From the NCBI RefSeq assembly GCF_014397785.1, contig NZ_VZQQ01000002.1, positions 124,001 to 188,000 of the forward strand: a DNA stretch of 64,000 nucleotides. The letters run 5' to 3'. Below are positions 17,683 through 26,264 of the stretch, piece after piece. The position numbers and the translations under genes are program-made. This stretch comes from Paraburkholderia podalyriae (GTDB taxonomy: Bacteria; Pseudomonadota; Gammaproteobacteria; Burkholderiales; Burkholderiaceae). The notes below the pieces were generated by a model. It was given only the letters and a program-made list of their open reading frames with translations, did no database searches and was not told the origin of the DNA. Each line of letters opens with the position of its first letter. Position 1 is the stretch's first letter.

Positions 17683-19425
17683 TTACGGCGCTTCTGTCGT
17701 GTCGAGAAGACGAGCTGCTTCACGCCGGGTCTCTTCGGCCTCGCGGGGTCGCCGGGTCTGGCTGAGGAGCGCACTGAGGTTGCCGAGTGTCCGTGCTTCA
17801 TCCCGTCGGTAGGTCACGGGGTCATCTCGCGACAGAGTCCGGTAAAGGTCCAGCGCACTCCGGTAGGCGTCTTCCGCCTCGCGCGGACGCCCACTATGAG
17901 TGAACAGGACACCTAGATTGTTCAGCGTCCGCGCTTCGTCTTGCTCGTAGACAGCGGGGGTGTCCCGCACGAGCGAACGATAGATTTGCAAGGCTTCCTG
18001 ATAAGCCTGCTGAGCCTCCTTCGGCCGTTGCGTGGCACGATAGAGCGCGCCAAGATTGCTGAGCGTGCGTGCCACGTCAGGCAGATAGAGTGCTGGACTC
18101 TTGCGGGCAAGCTGCTGCCGGATCGCGAGCGCTGCCTTGTAGGCATGCTTTGCTTCGTGGAATCGCTGCATGGAACTATAGAGGTTCCCGAGGTTGTTGA
18201 GCGTACGCGCGAGCGCCGGTCGATAGGCCGCGGGATTGCTGCGCGCGAGAGCCCGCTGGATCTCCAGTGCCTCGCGATAAGCCTGTTCCGCATCGCTCAG
18301 GCGTTGTGTAGCGTCGTACAGGATGCCGAGGTCGTTAAGCATTGTCGCGATTTCAGGCCGGTAGGTCGCGGGGTCGCGAGAGGCCAATGCACGATCGATG
18401 CTCAGCGCTTCGCGATATGCCTCCGCTGCCTCCGTCAGGCGCTGTGTATCGCGATACAGGGCACCGAGGTTATCGAAAGATTCTGCCACCGCGGAGCCGT
18501 AGGCCTGCGGGTTCTCCTTCGCGAGTAGCCAATAGATCTCCAGCGCCCGCAGGTAGGTAGCCTCCGCTTCCTTTGGCCGTTGCAGCCCAACGTAGACGTT
18601 ACCAAGCTTCTCGAGCGTGCGCGCAATGTGGGGTTGGTAGGCTGCGGGATTCTCCTGTGCAAGCGCCTGATAGCGCGACAGCAGCGCGCGGTAAATCGGT
18701 TCTGCACGTTCAAACTCGCCTTGCTCAGCCAACGTGTCCGAAAACGCAGTCGCAGTGTCGGTGTTTTCCGGTTGCAACGAGTAGGCCCTTTCCAGATACG
18801 GCAGTGCGTTGCCCGGCGTGAAGCGCACCAGCTCGATTTCGCCAGCCTCATAACTACGCGCCGCGAGCACCTGCGCGGTTCCCTGTCTTTCTCCAAGCAG
18901 CTTCGTTAATCGCTGCGATGCACCGTCCAGATCGAAGCGCTCGAGCGCTTCATCGATTTGCAGTTCAAGAGGATCGGAACTCCGTGCGATCGACGATCTG
19001 CGCAGCAGATCGTCGTAACGCACACCCCATTGCCGGGCTTCGGCTACCGGGTCCGCGTCGGGCCGCGCGCTGATTTGCCCGGCAAGACGTTCAATAAGCG
19101 GTCCGACGTGGACGAACGCGGTATCGGCCCCGTGCTCAATACGGCCCGAACGCGCCTGTACGGCAGCCAGTATCAGGTTGGCGGCTCTCGCGAGCGAGAC
19201 TATCTGCACATCGGCGAGTCCGGCGCCCTTCACCGAACGGTTCAATTCGGTAACCATGCGATTGAGGGCCCGGACGGGGATTCCACAATCGGCCTGTATT
19301 TTGAGGCCGTCTTTGACATCGACCTCGGAGAACGCCGGAGGACACGAACTCGCCGCAACCGCATCCAGGTATCCTCCGGACAATACGGCCATCGCCACGG
19401 CCGACAGAAACTTGCGCGCACTCAT
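17683..19425 (-). CDS. Exported tetratricopeptide-repeat protein
   Basis: The 580-residue protein begins with a signal-like segment (KFLSAVAMAVLSGGYLDAVA), has an unrecognised N-terminal region of about 200 residues, and then TPR motifs. The last part is seven units of about 46 residues, each with an NLG.LY...QR..EAE.AY..AL.I pattern, as in kinesin-light-chain-type TPRs. Such arrays form a protein-binding solenoid. The N-terminal region contains two cysteines (SSCPPAF, ADCGIPV) that may form a disulphide in the periplasm. No enzymatic domain is visible and the partner is unknown. Confidence 0.8.
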   Translation of the reverse strand: MSARKFLSAVAMAVLSGGYLDAVAASSCPPAFSEVDVKDGLKIQADCGIPVRALNRMVTELNRSVKGAGLADVQIVSLARAANLILAAVQARSGRIEHGADTAFVHVGPLIERLAGQISARPDADPVAEARQWGVRYDDLLRRSSIARSSDPLELQIDEALERFDLDGASQRLTKLLGERQGTAQVLAARSYEAGEIELVRFTPGNALPYLERAYSLQPENTDTATAFSDTLAEQGEFERAEPIYRALLSRYQALAQENPAAYQPHIARTLEKLGNVYVGLQRPKEAEATYLRALEIYWLLAKENPQAYGSAVAESFDNLGALYRDTQRLTEAAEAYREALSIDRALASRDPATYRPEIATMLNDLGILYDATQRLSDAEQAYREALEIQRALARSNPAAYRPALARTLNNLGNLYSSMQRFHEAKHAYKAALAIRQQLARKSPALYLPDVARTLSNLGALYRATQRPKEAQQAYQEALQIYRSLVRDTPAVYEQDEARTLNNLGVLFTHSGRPREAEDAYRSALDLYRTLSRDDPVTYRRDEARTLGNLSALLSQTRRPREAEETRREAARLLDTTEAP

Positions 19426-19518
19426 TTCCCGTCACGTTCGCCGCGAGTCGGCCTGCCCGGCTGCAGAGCAGAGGTTTTTCCAATGGAAAAAGGTACTGCA
19501 CGCGGATCGGCGGTCGGG

Positions 19519-20256
19519 TCAGGCCCGCACGTGGATGCGATTGACGACGCCATCGATCGCATCCAGGCACCAGGCGTCCTGTTCCACCAGCCGTCTTTCG
19601 GCTTCGGTCGCCACCCACCCTGCCAGCGTGATCCGGTGATTTTCCACATTGATCGTGATCTGTTCAGCGCGCACACGCCGGTCGGCTTCGAGCACCAGGT
19701 GCAAGGCATCGGAAATCTCATCGTCGCCGTCCGCTTCGGCGGGCACCAGCTCCAGCAGGTTCACCACGTCGCGGCAGCCGCCGACCCACCAGGCAGTCAC
19801 ACTCGCGAGGCGCCGGTGAGACAGGCTGCTCACTTGCCCGGTCAAGGTCACCACGCCGTCCGCGACCGTCACTTCGACGACACCGCTGCCATCGTTGCCC
19901 GCCGGGTCCATCGTGCCGCGCAGTACTTCAAGCTGGCCCTTGACGCGCGCGCAGATCACGCAGTGGCGGAACTCCACCGCCTGCGCGAGCCGTTCGCAGA
20001 TCCGCGTGCGCAGCTCGCCATCACCGACCGCCGGTTTGGCAGTGACACGCAGCTGATCGACCACACGTCTCCCCTCACTGTGTATCCGGGTCAAGCGAAG
20101 AAGGCGTTTCCTGGATGCGATATCCGGCACCTCGCCTGCCACGGTCAAGGCGTCGCCGTCCAAACTCATATGAATGGGATGATGGCGGAGCTTCAGGTGT
20201 GATTCGCGCTCGAAGGCTGCCATCACCGGCTTGAAGACCGCATCGCTGCGTTGCAT
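19519..20256 (-). CDS. Triple BON-domain protein
   Basis: A 245-residue protein with three BON-like modules at about residues 7-70, 78-165 and 180-244; the clearest signatures are VEVTVADGVVTLTGQV and ITINVENHRITLAGWV. BON domains bind phospholipid or other ligands at the envelope. There is no signal peptide, so it is probably cytoplasmic, like similar stress-related BON proteins of Burkholderia. I start at ATG 20256 because GAGG lies 6 bases before it; the longer frame runs towards the YbaK gene and is not BON-like. It may share a transcript with the YbaK gene 82 bases upstream. Confidence 0.8.
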   Translation of the reverse strand: MQRSDAVFKPVMAAFERESHLKLRHHPIHMSLDGDALTVAGEVPDIASRKRLLRLTRIHSEGRRVVDQLRVTAKPAVGDGELRTRICERLAQAVEFRHCVICARVKGQLEVLRGTMDPAGNDGSGVVEVTVADGVVTLTGQVSSLSHRRLASVTAWWVGGCRDVVNLLELVPAEADGDDEISDALHLVLEADRRVRAEQITINVENHRITLAGWVATEAERRLVEQDAWCLDAIDGVVNRIHVRA

Positions 20257-20338
20257 GATCTGCCTCGCGCAAAGGTTGAGCGACGCAGTGCCCTTTATGC
20301 CGCACTGCGCAAGCGTTGCCGCGTCAGGCGGGCGCCGG

Positions 20339-20827
20339 TCAAGAAGATGACACACCCTGCATGCGCCGGGCGAAGTGTGCCCGCTCGGCTCGGTCCATCA
20401 GATCGAGGAATTGATCCGTACCCATGTGGATCAACGCTTCATGATCGCCGGCCTCGAAATAGACGTCCGGCTGGCGGGTGAGGCTCTCGTCAAGATAGGT
20501 TTGCATGCCATAGGCCGTACCGATCGGCGGCAACGCGCCTACGTTGCAGTCCTTGAACAGTTCTCGCAGATCGACCTCTTTGGCCAGCCAAAGTTGACGT
20601 CCGGTCTGTGCCCAGAGCGACGACAGGCGCACTGCGTAGGTGGAAGGCAGCACCGCCGCCACATAGCCGTGCTCGTCTTCAAGAAGCACGGTCTTGGCGA
20701 GGCGATCGCCGGGAATATGGGCTGCTGCCGCAGTTTCGACGCTGGAATGGCTGAGCGGATGACGCACGACTTCGTACTGGGAGCCTTTGCTGCGCAGGCA
20801 GTCCTGGAGAGTGGCAGACATCGACAT
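20339..20827 (-). CDS. YbaK/EbsC-family aminoacyl-tRNA deacylase
   Basis: The 162-residue protein covers a YbaK/ProX editing domain: YEVVRHPLSHSSVETAAAAH, then RLAKTVLLED containing the conserved lysine, and GALPPIGTAYG near the active-site loop. These domains hydrolyse mischarged tRNAs in trans, for example Cys- or Ala-tRNA(Pro). Exact specificity cannot be told. AGGAGG is 6 bases before the ATG, an unusually strong site. BON follows downstream, hinting at a stress operon. Confidence 0.85.
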   Translation of the reverse strand: MSMSATLQDCLRSKGSQYEVVRHPLSHSSVETAAAAHIPGDRLAKTVLLEDEHGYVAAVLPSTYAVRLSSLWAQTGRQLWLAKEVDLRELFKDCNVGALPPIGTAYGMQTYLDESLTRQPDVYFEAGDHEALIHMGTDQFLDLMDRAERAHFARRMQGVSSS

Positions 20828-22133
20828 GACGCACCTCCTCTGGAAGGAAACGAGAAATTGTTAAGCGGAACTCTTTTAGGATAGGTCGCTTTCGCCAGCG
20901 TGTGAAAGACCTGCGGTCGGCTGCGCGGCGACTGCGCGGGTGTGGCGGCGTGCAACGGCGATTCGCTTTCACGTCCCTTGGCCCACTCCTATCAGCTCTC
21001 GCAAAGCTTCTCGTTAGCCGTTGACCGAACCGCCTATCCCCATGGTTAACCACTAGCGGCTTGCGAGAGACGCGTCCGGGTTGGGCATTCGCCTGCGGCT
21101 CGACACAGCCTCCTTCGCGACTATGGTGTCGCACGGTGTAGCACACGCGACACGTCAACGCATCCCACATGATTGATTTTTAGAGACTTTTTCGATTGAC
21201 AAGGACCGTGCTCCATATCGTGTGCCTTCCACTGTCGCACTCACGAGGTATCACGAAACTCGGTCTATTCGGCATGCCGCTCCACCTCCCCGCTCGTTCG
21301 CTCGGCGATACCATTGAAGAGGATGCGCAGTGGTTATTTACGTGGATGAGATCGGCTTCGACGAAGCATTTATTGGCGAACATTAAGCAGCGGTCCGTTA
21401 TAGCTATTCCGGACCGACTGGTATCAGTTGTTTATCTTGGATCGGCTTGTGTTGTGCACTTGTTGCGGTTGCCCCTTCCGGGCCGCGCCTAATCGCGAGA
21501 GTCAGAATTGTTCCGATCGTCAAGTAGCATATCGTTCAGCCCGCGAGCAGATCGAACCATTGGCGATACGTTCTCTTTAGGATCTACCGCGAAATCCAGC
21601 AATACCTTTCGATCCTTCAATCTGATTGCTTCTGTCAGATTGCGAATATCGCTGAACATACTCGACGTGCCTAAGCTGCCTTACCACTGGCGCCACTTCG
21701 TCACTGCGAATTATTGAACGCCGGTTAGCCCGCGGCGCGAGCGAATTGAAAGCAGCAACAGAGGCAGCCTGAATCGACCGGTTGAATCGGCCTCCGCATC
21801 CTGCTGCTGCCAATCGTGATTCATAAAGCATATTTCGTGACTCTAATATTGAATGAAAACCTATTGAAGAACGTGCATTGAATGGCGTTCATTGGTGGTT
21901 AGAAAATGACTGATAGTCAGCGAATTCCTGAAGTTTATTCTTGACAATTCGATCTCCCTGATTACTCTTAGCAAAGCGTGGCAATATCTGAATCGCCTGC
22001 GCACAACCATTAAGGTCACGACTGTTCGGGGAGGTGCATTACGCAATCCACCGTCGATGGGTCGGTCTTGCGAAGTCAAGCTCGCAACATGTGATCTGGC
22101 AAGCTTCCACCGGCGTATAACGGAGGGGCTGCC
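20828..22133. other. Long intergenic region, probable accessory DNA
   Basis: About 1.3 kb between the YbaK gene and the autotransporter, visibly more AT-rich than the neighbours from about 21480 to 22080. No recognisable protein is encoded; the only frame with reasonable composition is the 56-codon ORF at 21489-21659 (minus). A TTGACA at 21941-21946 with a poor TACTCT about 17 bases later could be the autotransporter promoter. This may be decayed horizontally acquired DNA. Confidence 0.5.
21489..21659 (-). CDS. Possible 56-residue small protein
   Basis: The frame reads MFSDIRNLTEAIRLKDRK, then VLLDFAVDPKENVSPM and an acidic end LLDDRNNSDSRD. It is charged and balanced, unlike the arginine-rich shadow frames around it, and uses AT-rich codons. 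There is no convincing ribosome site and no family I recognise. It could be a remnant of a larger gene. Confidence 0.3.
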   Translation of the reverse strand: MFSDIRNLTEAIRLKDRKVLLDFAVDPKENVSPMVRSARGLNDMLLDDRNNSDSRD

Positions 22134-24926
22134 ATGGCTGCAAGTTCGATTCGCTGCGTATCATTGAACGCACTTGCCGGCGGCGCGCACCGGCAACCGG
22201 CGAATCCGCTGAGGACGCGGCATAAGCGGCTCAACCGCTTCAGCATCCTCCATGCGATCTGGCTCCTGGGCCTGTCACCCGTGCCGACATTGGCGCAGCA
22301 GACGGTCACCGAACGGCCCAATCTCTCTGGCAGTGAAACGATCAACACCATCGCTAACGGCGTCCTGGTTGTTGGCACTGACGGCACGAGCACCAACTTC
22401 TCCGGCACGATCAACAACGCTGGCACTGCGAGCGATCCAACTTCGCAACAAGGCCAGTTCGTCAAAACGGGAGCCGGGACACTGACGATCGACGGCGCAA
22501 CGATCCGGGGCGGCTCCGCATTCGTGATTGGCGGTGGACTTGCGGTGACGAGCAGCAATGCCGCGATCGACTATCTTTCGCTGGGCCTGGGCAATGCCCC
22601 AACTGTTCCCGGTTCGACATCGTCTGGCACGTTGAACGTAAGCGGCGGCACGCTCACATTCAACTCCGCGCTTCAGGTCGGCGACTTTGGCGGCACCGGT
22701 ACGGTTACGCAAACCGCTGGCAATGTCGTGTTTGGCACGCCGGGTACGCCGGTGTCGCTGAACCTCGGCAACCAGGGCGGGACCGGCACCTACAACCTGT
22801 CAGGCGGTACCGCCACGTTCGGCAACAGTGCCACCGACTTCATGACGCTCGGCCGAAACTCGGGAAGCAGCGCGCCGAGCAGCGGCACGCTCAACCTGAG
22901 CGGCGGCACCTTCAAGCTGGCGAACGGCGCGCTGTTCCTCGGCTCGAACCTCGTGTCGACCGCCGGCGAAGGCACTGGCACGATCAACCAGACCGGCGGG
23001 ACCCTTGCGATCGGCGGCGCGTCGAGACTGTATCTCGCGGCGGCCGGCAACGGCACGTATAACCTGTCGGGCGGCACGCTGCAGATCGGCGGCAGCTCGC
23101 TGTTTGGCGACTACAACAATCTGGGCGGCATCTATGCATTCAATCTCGGCGGCGGAACGATACAGGTGGTGGGTTCGGCGCTGAGCGCAGGCGTCAACGC
23201 AACGCTGGTCGGCGGCACGACGTCGGCCATCGATACCAACGGCATCGGCGCGAGCTGGTCCGGCGTGCTATCGGGAAGCGGAGCACTGGCCAAGGTCGGC
23301 AGCGGCGTGCTGACGTTATCCGGCCATAACACCTTTACCGGTCCAACCATCGTCCGCAATGGCGTCCTTAATCTGACCGGCTCGTTGCAGTCGCCGGTCG
23401 ACGTGGAGGCAAACGGAACTCTGGGCAGTACTGGAACGGTCTTCAACACCGTCACCAATGCAGGAACAGTTGAGCCTGGTTTCGGGCTGCCGCAGGGGCA
23501 ATTCGGTGCGCTGACCGTCAACGACTATGTGGGCGACGGCGGCACGCTCGCGCTACGCACGTTTCTCGGAGCGGACGGCTCGCCGTCGGACAGGCTCATC
23601 ATCAATGGCGGCAGCGCGGACCCTTCATCGGTGCACATCACGAATGCAGGCGGCTCCGGTGGGTTGACGACGGGAAATGGCATTCTCGTCGTGCAGGCGA
23701 CCAACGGTGGCACCACGGCGCCGGACGCCTTTACGCTCGCCGGCGAGGCGCGCGGTGGCGCCGACGACTATCGGTTGTATCGCGGCGGCCTCAACGGCAG
23801 CAATCCGGAGGACTGGTTCCTGCGCTCGACCTTCATCGTGCCGCCCCCTCCGGGGGAACCGGAAGAGGAGCCAGAGATAGGACCTGGCACCGAGCCCCCG
23901 CCGGAACCGTTGCCGCCGGGCGTCTATCCGATCATCGGGCCGGAACTGGCCACCTATGGCGTAGTTCAACCGGTCGCCCGGCAGATGGGTGTCGAGATGC
24001 TCGGTACGCTGCATGAGCGCATCGGCGACTCGCTCACGACGGAGAATGGTGGCGCCGGTGGCTCGGGCTGGGCACGCTCCGCCTGGGGACGCGTGTTCGG
24101 CGGGCAGATCGACAACCGCTACGGGGCCTTCGCTGACCCGCGCGCGAGCGGCGGAGTCGGAGGTTTGCAGACCGGTCTCGACGTATGGCGCGGAAGCTTG
24201 TTGCCCGGTCATCGCGACGCTGCAGGCGTCTACTTTGCATACGCCTACGGCAGTGCAGATGTCGATGGCCTGGTCACCAACGCGGCGGCAACCGGATACG
24301 CGCTGGAGCACACCGGCTCGATGCATCTGAATGCGTATACCGGCGGTGGCTACTGGACGCACTACGGCCCCAGTGGCTGGTATCTCGATGCGGTCGTGCA
24401 GGGTACGTACTACGACGGCGGCGCGACCACGCAATTTGCGAGTCTGCCGGTCCGGGGTACGGGCTTCGCGACATCCCTGGAGGGGGGCTATCCGATCCCG
24501 CTGCCGCTCGGCCCGGGTTTCGAACTGGAGCCGCAGGCGCAGATCATCTGGCAGCATGTGTCGTTCAACGATGCGAACGATGGTCTGGGTGAAGTCGCCC
24601 TCGGCTCGACTTCGGGTGCGAGTGGCCGGCTCGGCGTGCGCGGCAAGTGGACCATCGAAGGCAGCCATGAGACGGTGTGGCAGCCGTATGTGCGCGCCAA
24701 CCTGTGGCGGGATTTCAATGCCCAGGCCACCACGACCTTCGCCAATGATCCGGTGCCGCTGAATGTGCAGGCCACGCGACTGGAGTTCGCCGGCGGTGTC
24801 ACCGCGAAGATCAAGGATCGGCTGAACCTATACGGACAGTTCGGCTACCAGTTCGCCGTGAGTGGAAACAGCAATGTCCGCCGTAGTGGGGTCAAGGGCG
24901 ATCTCGGCGTGCGCTATGTCTGGTAG
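22134..24926 (+). CDS. Type Va autotransporter adhesin-like protein
   Basis: A 930-residue autotransporter. An extended signal region (to about residue 55, ending PTLAQQ) precedes a passenger of repeated beta-helix turns such as GTLNVSGGTLTF, GTYNLSGGTATFG, GTINQTGGTLAIGG and GTYNLSGGTLQIGG, the passenger-associated repeat type. GVLTLSGHNTFTG is the typical junction before the pre-barrel region. A proline/glutamate-rich linker (about residues 570-600) leads to the C-terminal 12-strand beta-barrel (about 660-930) ending GVRYVW. GGAGGGG sits 6 bases before the ATG. No protease or lipase motif is visible, so adhesion or biofilm function is inferred. Confidence 0.92.
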   Translation: MAASSIRCVSLNALAGGAHRQPANPLRTRHKRLNRFSILHAIWLLGLSPVPTLAQQTVTERPNLSGSETINTIANGVLVVGTDGTSTNFSGTINNAGTASDPTSQQGQFVKTGAGTLTIDGATIRGGSAFVIGGGLAVTSSNAAIDYLSLGLGNAPTVPGSTSSGTLNVSGGTLTFNSALQVGDFGGTGTVTQTAGNVVFGTPGTPVSLNLGNQGGTGTYNLSGGTATFGNSATDFMTLGRNSGSSAPSSGTLNLSGGTFKLANGALFLGSNLVSTAGEGTGTINQTGGTLAIGGASRLYLAAAGNGTYNLSGGTLQIGGSSLFGDYNNLGGIYAFNLGGGTIQVVGSALSAGVNATLVGGTTSAIDTNGIGASWSGVLSGSGALAKVGSGVLTLSGHNTFTGPTIVRNGVLNLTGSLQSPVDVEANGTLGSTGTVFNTVTNAGTVEPGFGLPQGQFGALTVNDYVGDGGTLALRTFLGADGSPSDRLIINGGSADPSSVHITNAGGSGGLTTGNGILVVQATNGGTTAPDAFTLAGEARGGADDYRLYRGGLNGSNPEDWFLRSTFIVPPPPGEPEEEPEIGPGTEPPPEPLPPGVYPIIGPELATYGVVQPVARQMGVEMLGTLHERIGDSLTTENGGAGGSGWARSAWGRVFGGQIDNRYGAFADPRASGGVGGLQTGLDVWRGSLLPGHRDAAGVYFAYAYGSADVDGLVTNAAATGYALEHTGSMHLNAYTGGGYWTHYGPSGWYLDAVVQGTYYDGGATTQFASLPVRGTGFATSLEGGYPIPLPLGPGFELEPQAQIIWQHVSFNDANDGLGEVALGSTSGASGRLGVRGKWTIEGSHETVWQPYVRANLWRDFNAQATTTFANDPVPLNVQATRLEFAGGVTAKIKDRLNLYGQFGYQFAVSGNSNVRRSGVKGDLGVRYVW

Positions 24927-24964
24927 GCGTCTGCTTTGCCCCATCAATGTCGTGACCGGCGCAA

Positions 24965-25372
24965 TCAAAGGTGCCGCGTTTGCGTAGGCGGATTGCCCCA
25001 GTCGTCGTGTAGCCCATCGCGATAGGTGACTGGCGCATTCAGTGCCGCGTCGAGATCGAGTTCATCGATGCACATGATGTTCACGTTGATATACGAATAC
25101 CCGGTGCCGTTCGGCATATCGATGCGATCGAATACGTGGACCCCGCAGCGTTTGCAGAACGGGTGATGCCCGACCCGATTGTTACCCTGATATTCGCTCA
25201 GCGCGGCTTCGTCGCAGAGCAGACGAAAGTCTTCCCGGCGAACCTGCACGTGCCAGAATCGCAGCCTGCTGCAGTAGCTGCAATTGCATTTCGACGTGCC
25301 GTTGTCGAAGTCGATGCGAGCTTCGAACTTGACGAGTTGGCAATGGCAACTGCCGAGGTACGTGCGCAGCAT
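24965..25372 (-). CDS. GFA-family (CENP-V/GFA domain) protein
   Basis: The 135-residue protein carries the zinc-binding cysteines of the glutathione-dependent formaldehyde-activating fold: GSCHCQLVKFE, KCNCSYCSR and PFCKRCGVHVFD. Actual formaldehyde chemistry is unproven for most members. ATG 25372 is chosen because GGAG lies 6 bases upstream; the frame extends ten codons further. It is convergent with the autotransporter and divergent from imuA. A second, distinct GFA gene is at 34552. Confidence 0.85.
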   Translation of the reverse strand: MLRTYLGSCHCQLVKFEARIDFDNGTSKCNCSYCSRLRFWHVQVRREDFRLLCDEAALSEYQGNNRVGHHPFCKRCGVHVFDRIDMPNGTGYSYINVNIMCIDELDLDAALNAPVTYRDGLHDDWGNPPTQTRHL

Positions 25373-25529
25373 GGGGTTCTCCGAGGTTGAGGGCCGCTGC
25401 AATTATGGACGGCACGACTTCGTGCTGCCAATGCACGAACCAGCACAACCCTCGCGGTAATGGCGGTCGCGCAGCGCCCGCCCTCCAAAAAAGTGCCTGT
25501 TCGCTATCGCATAAAAACATGTAGGATAC

Positions 25530-25545
25530 TGTATATCCATACAGG
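25530..25545. promoter_or_regulatory. LexA (SOS) box upstream of imuA
   Basis: CTGTATATCCATACAG is a full match to the CTGT-N8-ACAG LexA operator. It ends 11 bases before the imuA start codon, where LexA would block transcription or initiation. It implies DNA-damage induction of imuA-imuB-dnaE2 and probably the SRAP gene. Confidence 0.93.
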
Positions 25546-25556
25546 TATTTTCGTAA

Positions 25557-26264
25557 ATGACAGCCGCCCTGCCAGCACCGGAAGCCATTCACCCATCGTT
25601 GTGGCGGGCGTCCCAGCTTGGCGCTGGCCGCGGCCGCAGCGTCGATACCGGCTATCCGGCCTTGTCGGCGGAATTGCCCGGCGGCGGCTGGCCGCTGGGC
25701 GCGCTGGTCGATCTGCTCGTGCAGCAGGCCGGCGTCGGCGAACTGCGGTTGTTGCAGCCGGCGCTCAGCGCCGTCGGCGAGCGTCCGCTCGCCTTCGTGC
25801 AACCGCCGCATACACCGGACGGCCTCGGGCTCAACTACATCGGCCTGTCGCTGCAGCAGGTGCTGTGGATCAATGCGCCGAAAACCGCCGACGCGCTGTG
25901 GTCGGCCGAGCAGATCCTGCGCGCCGGCAGTTGCGGCGCGCTGATCTTCTGGGCGCAGTACGCGCAGGCGTCGTCGCTGCGCCGTCTGCATCTGGCCGCG
26001 CAATCGTCGGAGACGCTTTTCATCATGGTGCGGCCGCTCGCCACCGCGCAAGATGCATCGCCCGCGCTGCTGCGGCTCGCGCTCAGGCCATCGGCCGAAG
26101 GTCTCACCATCGACATCGTGAAACGACGAGGGCCCGCTCGCGCAGAGCCCCTGTCGATTCCCCTTCAACCCACCCCCGTTCTGCTTTCCCGACATGCGCG
26201 TCTTTCTCGCCGTTCATCTGCCAAAGTTGCCGCTCGAGGTCTTCAGACCGAAGTGGTCGCCTGA
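25557..26264 (+). CDS. imuA: Translesion synthesis-associated protein ImuA
   Basis: The 235-residue protein is a RecA/SulA-like fold typical of ImuA: HPSLWRASQLG, VDTGYPALSAELPGGGWPLGALVDLL and a central strand LLQPALS. ImuA is an accessory of the ImuB-DnaE2 mutasome and acts in SOS-induced lesion bypass in bacteria lacking UmuDC-type Pol V. The Walker-like region is degenerate, as in the family. It follows a LexA box directly and overlaps imuB by 71 bases. Confidence 0.93.
   Translation: MTAALPAPEAIHPSLWRASQLGAGRGRSVDTGYPALSAELPGGGWPLGALVDLLVQQAGVGELRLLQPALSAVGERPLAFVQPPHTPDGLGLNYIGLSLQQVLWINAPKTADALWSAEQILRAGSCGALIFWAQYAQASSLRRLHLAAQSSETLFIMVRPLATAQDASPALLRLALRPSAEGLTIDIVKRRGPARAEPLSIPLQPTPVLLSRHARLSRRSSAKVAARGLQTEVVA

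Noticed and set aside
21196..21492. 98-codon plus frame in the gene-poor region
   Set aside because: No ribosome site and no recognisable domain; not distinguishable from chance.
22600..23120. Repeated GGCGGCACG-type strings suggestive of a DNA repeat array
   Set aside because: They are codon-level reflections of the autotransporter passenger repeats (SGGT), not a CRISPR or satellite.
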